A DNA stretch of 64,000 bases, from the NCBI GenBank assembly GCA_030834895.1, contig JAUQXA010000007.1, positions 1 through 64,000 on the forward strand, given 5' to 3'. Shown one piece after another: positions 42,389 to 51,132 of the stretch. The notes under the pieces are model-generated. The model searched no databases, was not told where the DNA came from, and saw only the letters and a program-made list of their open reading frames with translations. Numbering within the stretch: the first letter of the stretch is position 1; each line of letters opens with the position of its first letter. The translations under genes were made by a program, and so were the position numbers. The DNA comes from Anaerolineales bacterium. Lineage in GTDB: Bacteria > Chloroflexota > Anaerolineae > Anaerolineales > Villigracilaceae.

Positions 42389-43945
42389 TCATGGTTGTGG
42401 AGGAAAAACCTGATTACTGCCCAGACCGGGAAACCAAAGGTCTGTCGTTTGGAGTTTCACCGCAGCATCGAGTACGAACTTGCGCGCACCCGGCAGGACT
42501 TTTTCGACGGCTTCAAGGTATAGGCGCAGGCGGGTAATGGCCGGAGCCTGGGCATAAGCGCCCTGCTGGCTTGAAAACTGCGCCGCATCACCTGTGGCAA
42601 GAGAAATTTTGTCCGAACGATAGGCATTGGCCGCCTGGATGATTTTTTCGGCATCGCCGCGCGCTACCGGCAATATCTCGTTTCGGTAAGCCAGCGCCTC
42701 ATTAATGAAGGTGTTCATATCTTCGCGGGCACTTGCCACGTCACGGAAAGCATCGGCGACTTCAGGCGGCGGGCTGCTCTCCAACAGTTGCACGCCGATC
42801 ACCTGAAGTCCGGAGCCGTAGCTGTCAAGCGTTGCCTGCGCCAAAGTGACGGCTTTCTGCTGGATGGCAGCTTTGTCCACTGTTAGCAGCCCGTCCACCG
42901 CTTCGTTCGCCACCACCTGCCGCATGGCAGACTCAGTGGCTTGCTGTACCAGGATTTCTGGATCAACTATATTCAGTAAAAACCTGGCGGGGTCGGTCAC
43001 GGTGTAGTGGACACTCAGACGCACATTGATCAGGTTCTCGTCACCGGTCAGCATCAGGCTGGGAGGGGTCTCGGCGCGGCGGACAGAATTGAGCGCAACC
43101 ACATCCACGCGGTCCACCGGCCAGGGCAGGCGATAGTGCAGGCCGGGGACGACATCCCCAGCGACGACACTTCCAAAGCGACGAACGACTGCGGCCTCGC
43201 CCGGTTGCACGATGTAGAAGCCTGATAACAAATAAAGAGCCAGCAGGACAATCGCAGAGACTGGGATAAATGCGGGCCACATTCCGGGCAAAGCGTGAAC
43301 ATGCGCTTGACCGCTCTCGCCTTCGATATCCAGCGTCTCATGATGTCGCAGGGCGCTGATGGCCGACGAGGCGATTTCATAGCCCGAAAAGAGGATGAAA
43401 ACCACAATTACCGCTGCGGCGGCCCGATCCAGGTTGGGGAGGCCGAGAGCCGCGCCCCCAAGCCCGGCGACTACCACAATGGAAGCGTAGATATCCATTT
43501 GCGAATGGTAGCCCCCGGCAATCAGGGCCGGCGAATTGGTCTGCCGCCCCACATAGAGTTTATATCGAGCAATGAAGTAGGCGGCTGCGACAGTCACGAG
43601 CAAGGCCAGTGCGATGGGTCCCAGTTTTTTGAGCTCGGGAGATTGACGGCCCAGCACTTCTGTCACGATGTCAAAGCCGACGTAAAAGATGGCGGCGGCT
43701 ACAGCCAGCGCCACCCAATTTTCAATTGCGCTGACCTGTCCTTTGCGGAGGTTCCTCGCATCATCCCAATGGCTGATGAATAAACCAACGAGGACGAAGC
43801 CGCCGATGGCGGCATCGGCGATGGAATGCAGGGCGCTGGCCCGCAAAGACAGGCTTCCCGACGCGCCCGCCAGCCAGAACTTGAAAGCGATGAGCAACAG
43901 GTTGATAATGATGGTGACGAGAACGGTGCGTTCTTTTCGGTTCAT
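42389..43945 (-). CDS. Fusion of cation diffusion facilitator domain to HflK-like SPFH domain
   Basis: A 518-residue protein; the start at 43945 follows GGAGG. Residues 1-205 are a CDF transporter core with about six spans and the metal-site pairs H40-D44 (HSIAD) and H147-D151 (HSQMD). The usual cytoplasmic CDF tail is missing. After a linker with HVHALPG, another helix (about 225-242) leads into an HflK-type SPFH domain (YIVQPGEAAVVRRFGSV, GLHYRLPWPVDRV) and coiled coil to the end. The SPFH half is clearly related to the HflK at 40255. A zinc or iron exporter tied to an FtsH-type platform is inferred. Confidence 0.85.
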   Translation of the reverse strand: MNRKERTVLVTIIINLLLIAFKFWLAGASGSLSLRASALHSIADAAIGGFVLVGLFISHWDDARNLRKGQVSAIENWVALAVAAAIFYVGFDIVTEVLGRQSPELKKLGPIALALLVTVAAAYFIARYKLYVGRQTNSPALIAGGYHSQMDIYASIVVVAGLGGAALGLPNLDRAAAAVIVVFILFSGYEIASSAISALRHHETLDIEGESGQAHVHALPGMWPAFIPVSAIVLLALYLLSGFYIVQPGEAAVVRRFGSVVAGDVVPGLHYRLPWPVDRVDVVALNSVRRAETPPSLMLTGDENLINVRLSVHYTVTDPARFLLNIVDPEILVQQATESAMRQVVANEAVDGLLTVDKAAIQQKAVTLAQATLDSYGSGLQVIGVQLLESSPPPEVADAFRDVASAREDMNTFINEALAYRNEILPVARGDAEKIIQAANAYRSDKISLATGDAAQFSSQQGAYAQAPAITRLRLYLEAVEKVLPGARKFVLDAAVKLQTTDLWFPGLGSNQVFPPQP

Positions 43946-43976
43946 ACGGCAGCAAACCTCCAGTGTAAAAATCGTT

Positions 43977-44372
43977 CTATTTCGATGGAATAACCCGTCC
44001 GCATCCCGGACAGAACCGCGCGCCAGCCGGTAAAGACGAAGAGCAGAACTGGCAGGTGCCAGGGACGGATTTTTTGAGCGGCGCACCACATGCCATGCAG
44101 AAGGTTTTATCGGTGGCATTCTGCGAGTTGCAATGCGAACAGGTAATGAACTGCTGGCGCGGCGTGTTCGATGACATACTCGCGCCGCACGCCGCACAGA
44201 AATCGCTGGCTGGGTCGTTTTCGACGCCACATGAGGGACACCTTACCGGCGGCCTGTCATTCGAGTTACTCGTCCGACCGTGATGACCTGAGCGTCCATG
44301 ATGTCCGCCGTCCCGGCCTTTTTTCTTTCGCCCATCAAACAGGTTCTCCAACAAGTCTTCTAGAAAATCCAT
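43977..44372 (-). CDS. Zinc-ribbon protein with three ribbon motifs
   Basis: A 131-residue cytoplasmic protein. An N-terminal helix (MDFLEDLLENLFDG) is followed by a Gly/His/Arg-rich linker and Cys pairs CPSC..CAAC, CSHC..CMAC and CQFC..CPGC, giving three zinc ribbons. The ATG at 44372 lies one base after the stop of the YHS gene. The function is unknown. Placement between a YHS protein and the CDF-HflK fusion suggests a metal store or adaptor in membrane quality control. Confidence 0.75.
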   Translation of the reverse strand: MDFLEDLLENLFDGRKKKGRDGGHHGRSGHHGRTSNSNDRPPVRCPSCGVENDPASDFCAACGASMSSNTPRQQFITCSHCNSQNATDKTFCMACGAPLKKSVPGTCQFCSSSLPAGARFCPGCGRVIPSK

Positions 44373-44373
44373 T

Positions 44374-44562
44374 TCATCCGCCTTCCTCGAACGGAAAATC
44401 GACTTCGATGTCACCTTTGTACCTTTCGGGCTCTTCATCGAAGATGATCGTGCAGTCAAAAGAACAAAAATAATAGGTCCGCCCCAGATATCGGTATTTA
44501 TATTTGACAGTGTCTGGGTTTAACTTTGTTCCGCAGACCGGATCCACTACAGGGTTTTCCAT
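44374..44562 (-). CDS. YHS-domain protein
   Basis: A 62-residue protein consisting of little more than a YHS domain: DPVCGTKLN, then YKYRYLGRTYYFCSFDC and an acidic tail. YHS domains bind metal, often copper or iron, and occur in metal transport and heavy-metal ATPase contexts. It starts 22 bases after the HtrA stop and ends next to the zinc-ribbon start. A metal donor for the CDF-HflK fusion is a possible role. Confidence 0.78.
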   Translation of the reverse strand: MENPVVDPVCGTKLNPDTVKYKYRYLGRTYYFCSFDCTIIFDEEPERYKGDIEVDFPFEEGG

Positions 44563-44584
44563 ATCAACACATTTCGAATGAAGA

Positions 44585-45790
44585 TCAGGGAAGTTGCCCA
44601 GGCAACCCGGTTTGAAGAGTGTCGGGACGTTTTTCCAGGATAACGTTGACTTCGCGGGTCTTGCCATCCCGTAAGACGGTGAGCTTAACCGCTTGACTTG
44701 GACTGGTCTGCAGGGCGACGTAGATTAATAGATCGTCAAAGGAATTTACCGGCTGACCATTAATAGCTGTGACCACATCACCACCCACTGGTAGCGACAA
44801 TCCGCTGCTCGTCACGATGTTATCTGCGCCGCGTAATCCAGCTTGTTCTGCGGGACCATTGGCTGTGACCTCAAGAATATAAGCGCCGCGTTCGAGCGGC
44901 AATTTCATGGCTTCAACCAGCGCAGGGACAAGGTTCCCGCCACGCACACCGAGCCAGGCCCACTCATACCTGCCTTTTTCGATCAATACCGGAACAACCC
45001 GCTCAACCACGTTCACCGGGATGGCAAAACCCACACCGCTGTTACTGCGGTTCGTGCCATCCGTCTCAATCTGGGCATTAACTCCGATGACATGCCCGTG
45101 CAGGTCAAGCAACGGCCCGCCCGAATTACCGGGGTTAATCGCGGCGTCAGTTTGGATGGCTTGTGGAATGGAAAATGGCGTGAGAGCGGGGATTGTGCGC
45201 CCAAGGGCGCTAATGATTCCGCGCGTTAATGTGCCATCCAACCCAAAAGGATTCCCGATGGCAATAACCGTCTGTCCAACGGCTAACTCGCTCAGATTGC
45301 CAAGTTGTAACGGAGCGATGCCTGCCGGGAGTTGATCCACTTTGACAACGGCCAGGTCGCTATTTGGATCCTGCCCGATCACTTTTGCATCACGAATCGT
45401 TCCATCGGAAAAAGTGACTTCGACCCGTTCCGCTCCCTCGACCACATGATCATTGGTAACGATACGTCCGCTCTCGTCATATACGAAACCCGACCCCTGA
45501 CCGAGCGGCGCAATTTGACCGCCATTCTGTCCATAGATCGTAATGTTGACAACCGCCGGGTTTGCGCGCGCATACAAGTTGACTAGCAATGCTTGTTCGT
45601 CTGCCACATCGGCAGGTAAGGGCAATTGGGTGGGCGTAGCAATGGTTGTATTGCTTGCGGCTTGCTCAGTTACATTGCCCACAGGTATTCCACGGAATGG
45701 TGATGCGATGGAGCAGCCGAGAGTTATAACCAACGCCAGCAATAAGAGCCATTTTCGATTTCTGAAAACGGTTTTTGCAGGTTCTTTCAT
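44585..45790 (-). CDS. HtrA/DegP-like serine protease, lipoprotein
   Basis: A 401-residue S1C protease. The lipobox is ITLGC (about 20-24), so it is anchored outside the membrane. The catalytic triad is His in TNDHVV (about 114), Asp in NSDLAVV and Ser in GNSGGPL (about 220-226). A C-terminal PDZ domain (about 290-385) binds misfolded protein tails. It degrades damaged envelope proteins. It is the first gene of the minus-strand run that goes on to YHS, zinc-ribbon, CDF-HflK, HflC, HflK and the isomerase. Confidence 0.92.
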   Translation of the reverse strand: MKEPAKTVFRNRKWLLLLALVITLGCSIASPFRGIPVGNVTEQAASNTTIATPTQLPLPADVADEQALLVNLYARANPAVVNITIYGQNGGQIAPLGQGSGFVYDESGRIVTNDHVVEGAERVEVTFSDGTIRDAKVIGQDPNSDLAVVKVDQLPAGIAPLQLGNLSELAVGQTVIAIGNPFGLDGTLTRGIISALGRTIPALTPFSIPQAIQTDAAINPGNSGGPLLDLHGHVIGVNAQIETDGTNRSNSGVGFAIPVNVVERVVPVLIEKGRYEWAWLGVRGGNLVPALVEAMKLPLERGAYILEVTANGPAEQAGLRGADNIVTSSGLSLPVGGDVVTAINGQPVNSFDDLLIYVALQTSPSQAVKLTVLRDGKTREVNVILEKRPDTLQTGLPGQLP

Positions 45791-45869
45791 AGTTTGTCTC
45801 TTCTTTGTATCAAATTTTGGAATTGTGCTCTATGAAGCTAAATGCGATCACCGAGTGTGTTAATGGCGT

Positions 45870-45984
45870 GCATACAAACTTGTCAGGCAAGCGCTCCTTG
45901 CGTCCGTCCCCGTCGGCGTTCAAAAGGTAAATCTTATACCGAGGATGGCGGCTGAAGCATAGCTTACTGACAAACTTTGCATGC
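45870..45984. repeat. Long imperfect inverted repeat in the HtrA-kinase intergenic region
   Basis: Arms of about 22 bases (45870-45891, starting GCATACAAACTTGTCAGG, and 45963-45984, ending ACTTTGCATGC) match in about 18 positions as inverted copies, with a 71-base centre. It lies between HtrA (start 45790) and the kinase stop (46051). It may be a regulatory element for HtrA or a remnant of a small mobile repeat. Confidence 0.45.
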
Positions 45985-46050
45985 ACACGATTTATGATAG
46001 CCCCCATACATAAATAAGTTCTGTATAAATTCTGAAAATCTGATAAGCGC

Positions 46051-47433
46051 CTACCCTGTGATTGCCGGGAAGGAAAGTGTAACGGTCGTGCCACAACCAG
46101 AGGGACTTTCGATGATTACATCTCCCCCATGTTCACGCACAATCCAGAGCACAATGGTCAGGCCAAGTCCCGCGCCAGGGAGACGTCCGCTTCCAGGTGC
46201 GCGAAAAAATGGATCAAAGATGCGCTTCAAAGCATCTTCGGGAATGCCGGTACCGTGGTCACGGATACGCACCATTACCTTACCTTCTTCGCGCCACAAA
46301 GCAAGGGTCACGACGGAGTCAGGGGGCGAATGTTTCAAAGCGTTATCAATTAAATTCATGAATACCTGTCGCAAACGATCAGCATCACCACGCACGAACG
46401 CTGGCTCACACTTTTCCACTTTCAGCGCAACCTGCTCTGTTATCAATTGCGCCGCCTCATAAGCTTCCATAAGAACATCATCAAGGGCAATCGAGGCAAG
46501 CGAGGACAGATGCCAGCCTGCCTCAGCCTGTGCGAGGAGGAGCAAGTCATCAAGGAGGCGGGCTACATGTTTTCCGGTACGTTGGATTGCGGCGATGGTC
46601 TCGCGCCTCCGGGCGGGGTTTTCTCCGAAGGTCGCCAGCAGATCCACGTTGCCCAGCATGGATGCGAGCGGTGTGCGCAGCTCATGCGCGGTCTCGGCCA
46701 GAAATCGCCTCTGACTTTCAAACAGGGTTTGCAAGCGCGTCAACATTTCATTGAACGTGGTCGCCAGCGCTCCAATTTCATCAGCAGGACCAACGTATGG
46801 CACGCGGCGGGATAGATCCTCGGCTCCAACAATGTCGCGCGCAGTTTGCATAACACGCACTACGGGTCGCAACCCCAGGCGGGAGAGCAGCCAGCCGCCT
46901 AATAATCCAAAGAACAAGACGGATGCCGCACCAACGGAGTAAATAACCCGCAGGCGCTTCAGGGTGGATTCCAGTACAGCCAACGACTCGCCTACTTGGA
47001 TCGCGCCGACAATCCGACCATCCCGTTGAATGGGTTGGTAATATAACTGCACAGGCGAGCCTGAAATTTCCGCCACAGTGTAGAAGCTTTCGCCTTCCAA
47101 CACACGATTGATATCAATTGTGAGCGCATGTATCTGTTGAACGCCCAAATTGAACGAACGCGCAACGAGCGCGCCTTCCGAGTCAAAAATCTGGACATAG
47201 ATTCCGGGCGAACGGAACTCGTCAGTGGCATCCTGGGATATACCCTCGATAGGCCGATTCGGGATTATGGCAACTGCATCGGAAACATGTCTGGCGCGTT
47301 CCGCCAGTGTGTTGTTTATCTCAGCGTGCAACGAGTTGGACAAAAGCCGGTACGAGAACAGGATCAGACCGAGCAACCCAAGAGCTGTCAGGCTCAAATG
47401 CCAGATGGTAAGCCGCCAACGCAATGGGATCAT
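46051..47433 (-). CDS. Two-component sensor histidine kinase
   Basis: A 460-residue membrane kinase with two spans (about 12-33 and 165-187) around an outer sensor region, a HAMP domain, a HisKA domain with phosphoacceptor His in [10 protein letters not shown] (about 247), and an HATPase domain with NLIDNALKHS and GAGLGLTIV. It phosphorylates the response regulator encoded just upstream; the genes overlap by ATGA. The PCuAC and SCO genes are next on the strand, so copper or envelope stress is a plausible signal, by context only. Confidence 0.93.
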   Translation of the reverse strand: MIPLRWRLTIWHLSLTALGLLGLILFSYRLLSNSLHAEINNTLAERARHVSDAVAIIPNRPIEGISQDATDEFRSPGIYVQIFDSEGALVARSFNLGVQQIHALTIDINRVLEGESFYTVAEISGSPVQLYYQPIQRDGRIVGAIQVGESLAVLESTLKRLRVIYSVGAASVLFFGLLGGWLLSRLGLRPVVRVMQTARDIVGAEDLSRRVPYVGPADEIGALATTFNEMLTRLQTLFESQRRFLAETAHELRTPLASMLGNVDLLATFGENPARRRETIAAIQRTGKHVARLLDDLLLLAQAEAGWHLSSLASIALDDVLMEAYEAAQLITEQVALKVEKCEPAFVRGDADRLRQVFMNLIDNALKHSPPDSVVTLALWREEGKVMVRIRDHGTGIPEDALKRIFDPFFRAPGSGRLPGAGLGLTIVLWIVREHGGDVIIESPSGCGTTVTLSFPAITG

Positions 47434-48101
47434 GAGATCTCTTCTTTCAGGGTATAGCCAACGCCATACTGAGTGTGAATGAGAGGCGGATCACCAAGTT
47501 TTCTTCGCAACCGTGAGATGTACACATCCAGAATATTGTCAGCGATCCCGGTGTCTGTGCCCCACACTTCCGCAACAAGCTCCTGTCGGGTGAGTATCCG
47601 TTCAGGAGATTTCAATAAGAAGGCGAGTAAATCATATTCGGTTTTTGTCATGGAAACTGGGATACCCGCACGCCGTACTGTATAAAGACTTTTATTCAAT
47701 TCGAGATCGGCGAAGGTGATGGTAAAGTTTACATCGGTAGTGCGCCGCAGAAGGGCATCCATACGAGCCAGCAGTTCCTCGAAGGCAAACGGCTTGACCA
47801 GGTAATCGTCTGCTCCCGCGTCCAACCCGTTCACCCGGTCTGGAATTGCATTACGTGCGGTGAGCATCAAGATCGGACCAATGTAGCCGATTTCGCGCAT
47901 GTAGCGGCAGGCAACTATGCCGTCCATACCCGGCAGTGTTATATCGAGAATGATAAAGTCAGGCTGACTCTGGTTGAGTATATCCAATCCATCTTCCGCA
48001 CTACTGGCAAGACGAACATGATAATCAACATATCCCAACCCTCGTTTAAGGTAGTCGGCGAATTCAACATCATCTTCGATGAGCAGTATATCTTTGTTCA
48101 T
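47430..48101 (-). CDS. OmpR-family response regulator
   Basis: A 223-residue regulator with a receiver domain (acidic residues ED near 10, phosphoacceptor Asp in FIILDITLPGMDG, Lys in LVKPFAFEE) and an OmpR/PhoB winged-helix domain (SRLRRKLGDPP, IHTQYGVGYTL). It acts with the kinase at 46051, whose start overlaps its stop. Confidence 0.94.
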   Translation of the reverse strand: MNKDILLIEDDVEFADYLKRGLGYVDYHVRLASSAEDGLDILNQSQPDFIILDITLPGMDGIVACRYMREIGYIGPILMLTARNAIPDRVNGLDAGADDYLVKPFAFEELLARMDALLRRTTDVNFTITFADLELNKSLYTVRRAGIPVSMTKTEYDLLAFLLKSPERILTRQELVAEVWGTDTGIADNILDVYISRLRRKLGDPPLIHTQYGVGYTLKEEIS

Positions 48102-48159
48102 ATCGTTCGATTAAAGAGGATGGGGGCAGGTGTTTGCTGCCTGCGTTGTGGCATGAAGA

Positions 48160-48594
48160 TTACTGGTCCTTTACTTGAATTTCCAGCGTGATGTCGCCTG
48201 ATTTTTCAAAACTCAGGGTGAGCGTAAATGTGTCGCCGACCTTCAAATCCTGTTTCAGATCAACCAGCATGATGTGCAAGCCGCCTGGTTTGAAAGTGAC
48301 ATTTTCTCCTGGCATAATTTGTACAGAGTCCTGCATGGACATGGTCATCACGCCTTGATCGTTTTGCATGGACAGATGTACTTCCGCGGCTGAAGCAACA
48401 TCTGTACTGGCTCCATTTAGCGCGTTGTGTGAGTCTGTGTGATTTTCAATCACAAAATATACCGCCCCATTTTGTCCTTTTAATGCGGGACGCGCCCAGG
48501 CATCCTGAACGGTCAACTCCGCAGAGGAGGAACCACACGCGCTGACAAGTAAAGTTGCCAGCAGAAGCAGGGAAATCAATTTTTTGTTTTTCAT
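48160..48594 (-). CDS. PCuAC-family periplasmic copper chaperone, lipoprotein
   Basis: A 144-residue lipoprotein. The start at 48594 is chosen because GGAG lies six bases upstream. Lipobox VSAC. The PCuAC copper site is present: His and Met in AEVHLSMQ, Met in GVMTM, and the C-terminal pair in GGLHIMLVDL. PCuAC delivers Cu(I) to the CuA centre of cytochrome c oxidase. The SCO gene lies just upstream, the classic partner. Confidence 0.9.
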   Translation of the reverse strand: MKNKKLISLLLLATLLVSACGSSSAELTVQDAWARPALKGQNGAVYFVIENHTDSHNALNGASTDVASAAEVHLSMQNDQGVMTMSMQDSVQIMPGENVTFKPGGLHIMLVDLKQDLKVGDTFTLTLSFEKSGDITLEIQVKDQ

Positions 48595-48612
48595 GAATAT
48601 CTCCATTTGAAA

Positions 48613-49230
48613 TTATTTCTTTTCCATTTGTTTCAAGAGTTGCGTCAAGTCATCCGCCATATCAATGGCGCTTGTGCCGTATGGCAGCATCATGAGAAGA
48701 TTCCCATTCTGGTCAATAACGAACACACTTGCTGTGTGACTCACAAGATACCCTGCGGCGCTGCCCGAGTCTTGCTTTTCAACGAATACGCCCAATTCTT
48801 TCCAGACCGCATCAAGGTCTGTCAGACTTCCGCTCAACCCGATGAAATCGGGATTAAATTGCGCCGCATACGAAGCAACTTTGTCAGGCGTATCGCGGTC
48901 TGGATCGGCAGTCACCATTACAACGACAACCTTTTGTGCGTCATCCCCCAGACGGTCGAACACCTGCTTGAGCGTTGCAAGCGTAGTAGGGCAAACATCG
49001 GGGCAACTGGTGTAGCCAAAGAAAAGCAAAACGATCTTTTCCCGCGCATCGCTCAGGCGAAAGGTTTCTCCATTTGCTGTTTGAAGCGCAAAGTCCGTCA
49101 CTGGGAGCGGCGGGTTGATGACCGTGCCGTGAAAGGAATAGGGTCTCCTGAAAACAAGCCCCGCCACCAGCGCCACTGCGAGAACAGCGGTGAGAATAAT
49201 CAATGGGGTATAGGAAATTTTCTTATTCAT
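48613..49230 (-). CDS. SCO1/SenC-family copper assembly protein
   Basis: A 205-residue protein with a signal anchor (about 8-26) and a thioredoxin-like fold holding the copper motif CPDVC in FGYTSCPDVCPTTL and the distal His in LVSHTASVFVID. SCO proteins help form the CuA site of cytochrome oxidase. Its start overlaps the stop of the membrane gene upstream (ATGA). It precedes the PCuAC gene. Confidence 0.92.
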   Translation of the reverse strand: MNKKISYTPLIILTAVLAVALVAGLVFRRPYSFHGTVINPPLPVTDFALQTANGETFRLSDAREKIVLLFFGYTSCPDVCPTTLATLKQVFDRLGDDAQKVVVVMVTADPDRDTPDKVASYAAQFNPDFIGLSGSLTDLDAVWKELGVFVEKQDSGSAAGYLVSHTASVFVIDQNGNLLMMLPYGTSAIDMADDLTQLLKQMEKK

Positions 49231-49568
49231 CGTTCTCTCTTTTTAAAAAATTTTCGCAGACAGAACAACCCCAATCCGATGACCGGCACAGAGAGCAGCC
49301 AAAAAAGATTGTTGTGCCCCTGTCGCGCCAGGACGATGCCTGCGGTGAGGATAATCAGACTCACCATGAGCATTAGGACTGCCAGTCTCCTGTCAACGTG
49401 GGTTGAGCCAAAGCCAAATACGGCGATGGACGCAATGGTTACTCCTGCCAGAATAACCGTCACACTATCTAATGTGTGCGGCAGAAGTCTAGGGACAACC
49501 CCAAGTACGTACAACCCCAAGCCTGCCAGTAATGCAAACCAATGCCATTTCAATAGAATTTTGTCCAA
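49227..49568 (-). CDS. Hypothetical membrane protein
   Basis: A 113-residue protein with three or four membrane spans and a basic C-terminus (RKFFKKRER). No family is recognised. Its stop overlaps the start of the SCO gene (ATGA), so it is translated with copper assembly factors and may have a linked role. Confidence 0.65.
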   Translation of the reverse strand: MDKILLKWHWFALLAGLGLYVLGVVPRLLPHTLDSVTVILAGVTIASIAVFGFGSTHVDRRLAVLMLMVSLIILTAGIVLARQGHNNLFWLLSVPVIGLGLFCLRKFFKKRER

Positions 49569-49604
49569 TCATACTCAAAAATTCAACACTTTTACTGGTT
49601 GTCA

Positions 49605-49958
49605 TTATCGAAACAAAAGCCGACCCCACATGATGATGGCGACCCCGATCAACGCAAACGCCGCGCCGATTAAATCGAAGCGGTCGGGACGCCAGCCATC
49701 GAAGACCATACCCCAGAGGATCGAGAGAACCACAAAAATGCCTCCATACGCCGCATAAACGCGACCGAAGGCTGGCTCGGTTTGCAGGGTGGGGATCACC
49801 CCATAGAGGATCAACACCGCGCCTCCAACGACTCCAAGCCATATTGCTTTGCCCTCGCGCAGCCATTGCCAGACGAGATAACCGCCCCCGATTTCCGCCA
49901 ACCCAGCAATTACAAACAGGATGAGCGATTTCAGGATGGGAATGAAATTTACATTCAT
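49605..49958 (-). CDS. YnfA/UPF0060-family small membrane protein
   Basis: A 117-residue protein with four membrane spans. The start at 49958 overlaps the stop of the upstream gene (ATGA). Motifs ITGLAEIGGGYLVWQWLR-like (here IAGLAEIGGGYLVWQWL), RVYAAYGGIFV and WGMVFDGWRPDRFDLIG are diagnostic of UPF0060. The family is related to small multidrug transporters; its substrate is unknown. Confidence 0.9.
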   Translation of the reverse strand: MNVNFIPILKSLILFVIAGLAEIGGGYLVWQWLREGKAIWLGVVGGAVLILYGVIPTLQTEPAFGRVYAAYGGIFVVLSILWGMVFDGWRPDRFDLIGAAFALIGVAIIMWGRLLFR

Positions 49959-50611
49959 TGATTGGACTCCTTTGATTTCATTTTCCAGCTTGGAAGGAAC
50001 ATCGGCACACTTTCCGCGTAGGCTTGCCACTCCGAGCCGAATGTTTCTTCAAGCGAAATTTCTTCGCGCCGCGCCCGACGATAGAACGATGGTACTGTCA
50101 TTGCCAGCAATGCCAGCGGAGTCCACGTACGATACGTCAATAGGATGCCGAGTAACAAGAGCCAGTAGCCGAGATACATCGGATGGCGGATCAAGCCATA
50201 CGGTCCGCGCTGAACGAGACGATGTCTCTCCTGTAAAGGCGCGGACGAGCCTGTGCTGACTCCGTACATCGCGCCCAACGCCCAGCGCGCCCAAAAGACG
50301 ATGAACAAACCGAAGAGGAAGATACTCAGCCCGATGAAACCCAGGGTTGTTGTGACAGATTCAGGCAGGCGCAGAGGCAGGAGAATCCACAACACGGAAC
50401 CAAGCCAAATAAACACGGCAATCGCAGCAAGCCCAAGGGCAACTTGCGCCCAGGCGGGCAGGGCAAACCAGCGGCTTGAAGTCGCCCGCTCCACTTTCTG
50501 CACGCGAACACTGACAAGCCAACTAATTGTCACAACAACCATGAGCGCTATTGAACCCGCACTTACCAGCCAATCTGTGACAGTTTCCATGTTATTTTTG
50601 TTGATATCCAA
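49955..50611 (-). CDS. Isoprenylcysteine-methyltransferase-like membrane protein, copy 1
   Basis: A 218-residue protein with about five spans. The C-terminal region holds the ICMT/PEMT motif RHPMYLGYW and a following EE region (ARREEISLEETFG) that binds S-adenosylmethionine in the family. Prokaryotic members often have unknown substrates and frequently lie near metal genes. A paralogue starts the operon at 54158. A second ATG seven codons in is possible. Confidence 0.75.
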   Translation of the reverse strand: MDINKNNMETVTDWLVSAGSIALMVVVTISWLVSVRVQKVERATSSRWFALPAWAQVALGLAAIAVFIWLGSVLWILLPLRLPESVTTTLGFIGLSIFLFGLFIVFWARWALGAMYGVSTGSSAPLQERHRLVQRGPYGLIRHPMYLGYWLLLLGILLTYRTWTPLALLAMTVPSFYRRARREEISLEETFGSEWQAYAESVPMFLPSWKMKSKESNQ

Positions 50612-50628
50612 GCTGTTACATGTTGTCT

Positions 50629-51072
50629 TTATGCACTGGGCAAATTGGCACTAGTGCCAAAGTTTTGTTTCGCTCGTAACAACACGATCAGACAAACCAT
50701 CACTCCGACTTCAGCAATTTTGGAACTCAGGTCTAACACGCCGATCTCTTCCACTTCGCCTATCATCGGACCATACGGAAGCCCACTCGTGCGGGAAATT
50801 AGCCACATGATGGTAATAGCGGCATTGCCAAGGATGCCCGCCCATAGCACTATGCGGGGAACAGGGCGAAACGCGAGTAGAACAAGCGACAACATCACCT
50901 GGCAAGCCGTTACCACCAAAAAGAACGCGCCATAGCCGACCCACATCTCGAAATGTTCAGGCATATAGTATGCGTGGATAATCCCAGCTACAGACGAAAG
51001 CAGTGAGGCAGTGAAGAGCCAGCGATTGTAGGTGGATTGCAGCTTAGATAGAAAGACGGATTGGGTATTCAT
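50629..51072 (-). CDS. Hypothetical membrane protein
   Basis: A 147-residue protein with four predicted spans and His and Tyr residues in the second loop (IHAYYMPEHFEMW). No family is recognised. It lies 60 bases after the P-type ATPase and 17 before the methyltransferase-like gene, all on the same strand. A metal or redox role is only suggested by context. Confidence 0.65.
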   Translation of the reverse strand: MNTQSVFLSKLQSTYNRWLFTASLLSSVAGIIHAYYMPEHFEMWVGYGAFFLVVTACQVMLSLVLLAFRPVPRIVLWAGILGNAAITIMWLISRTSGLPYGPMIGEVEEIGVLDLSSKIAEVGVMVCLIVLLRAKQNFGTSANLPSA

Positions 51073-51132
51073 AGTTTTTTCCTTTTATTGATAAATGATC
51101 GGATTTTCAACCAGTAATAGTATGTCTCATCT

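Noticed and set aside
45810..46094. 94-codon minus-strand frame between HtrA and the kinase
   Set aside because: It spans the inverted repeat, overlaps the kinase end and has no ribosome-binding site or recognisable features.
48607..49758. 383-codon plus-strand frame opposite SCO and its neighbour
   Set aside because: The minus strand encodes SCO with its copper motif and an overlapping membrane gene; the plus frame has no domain.
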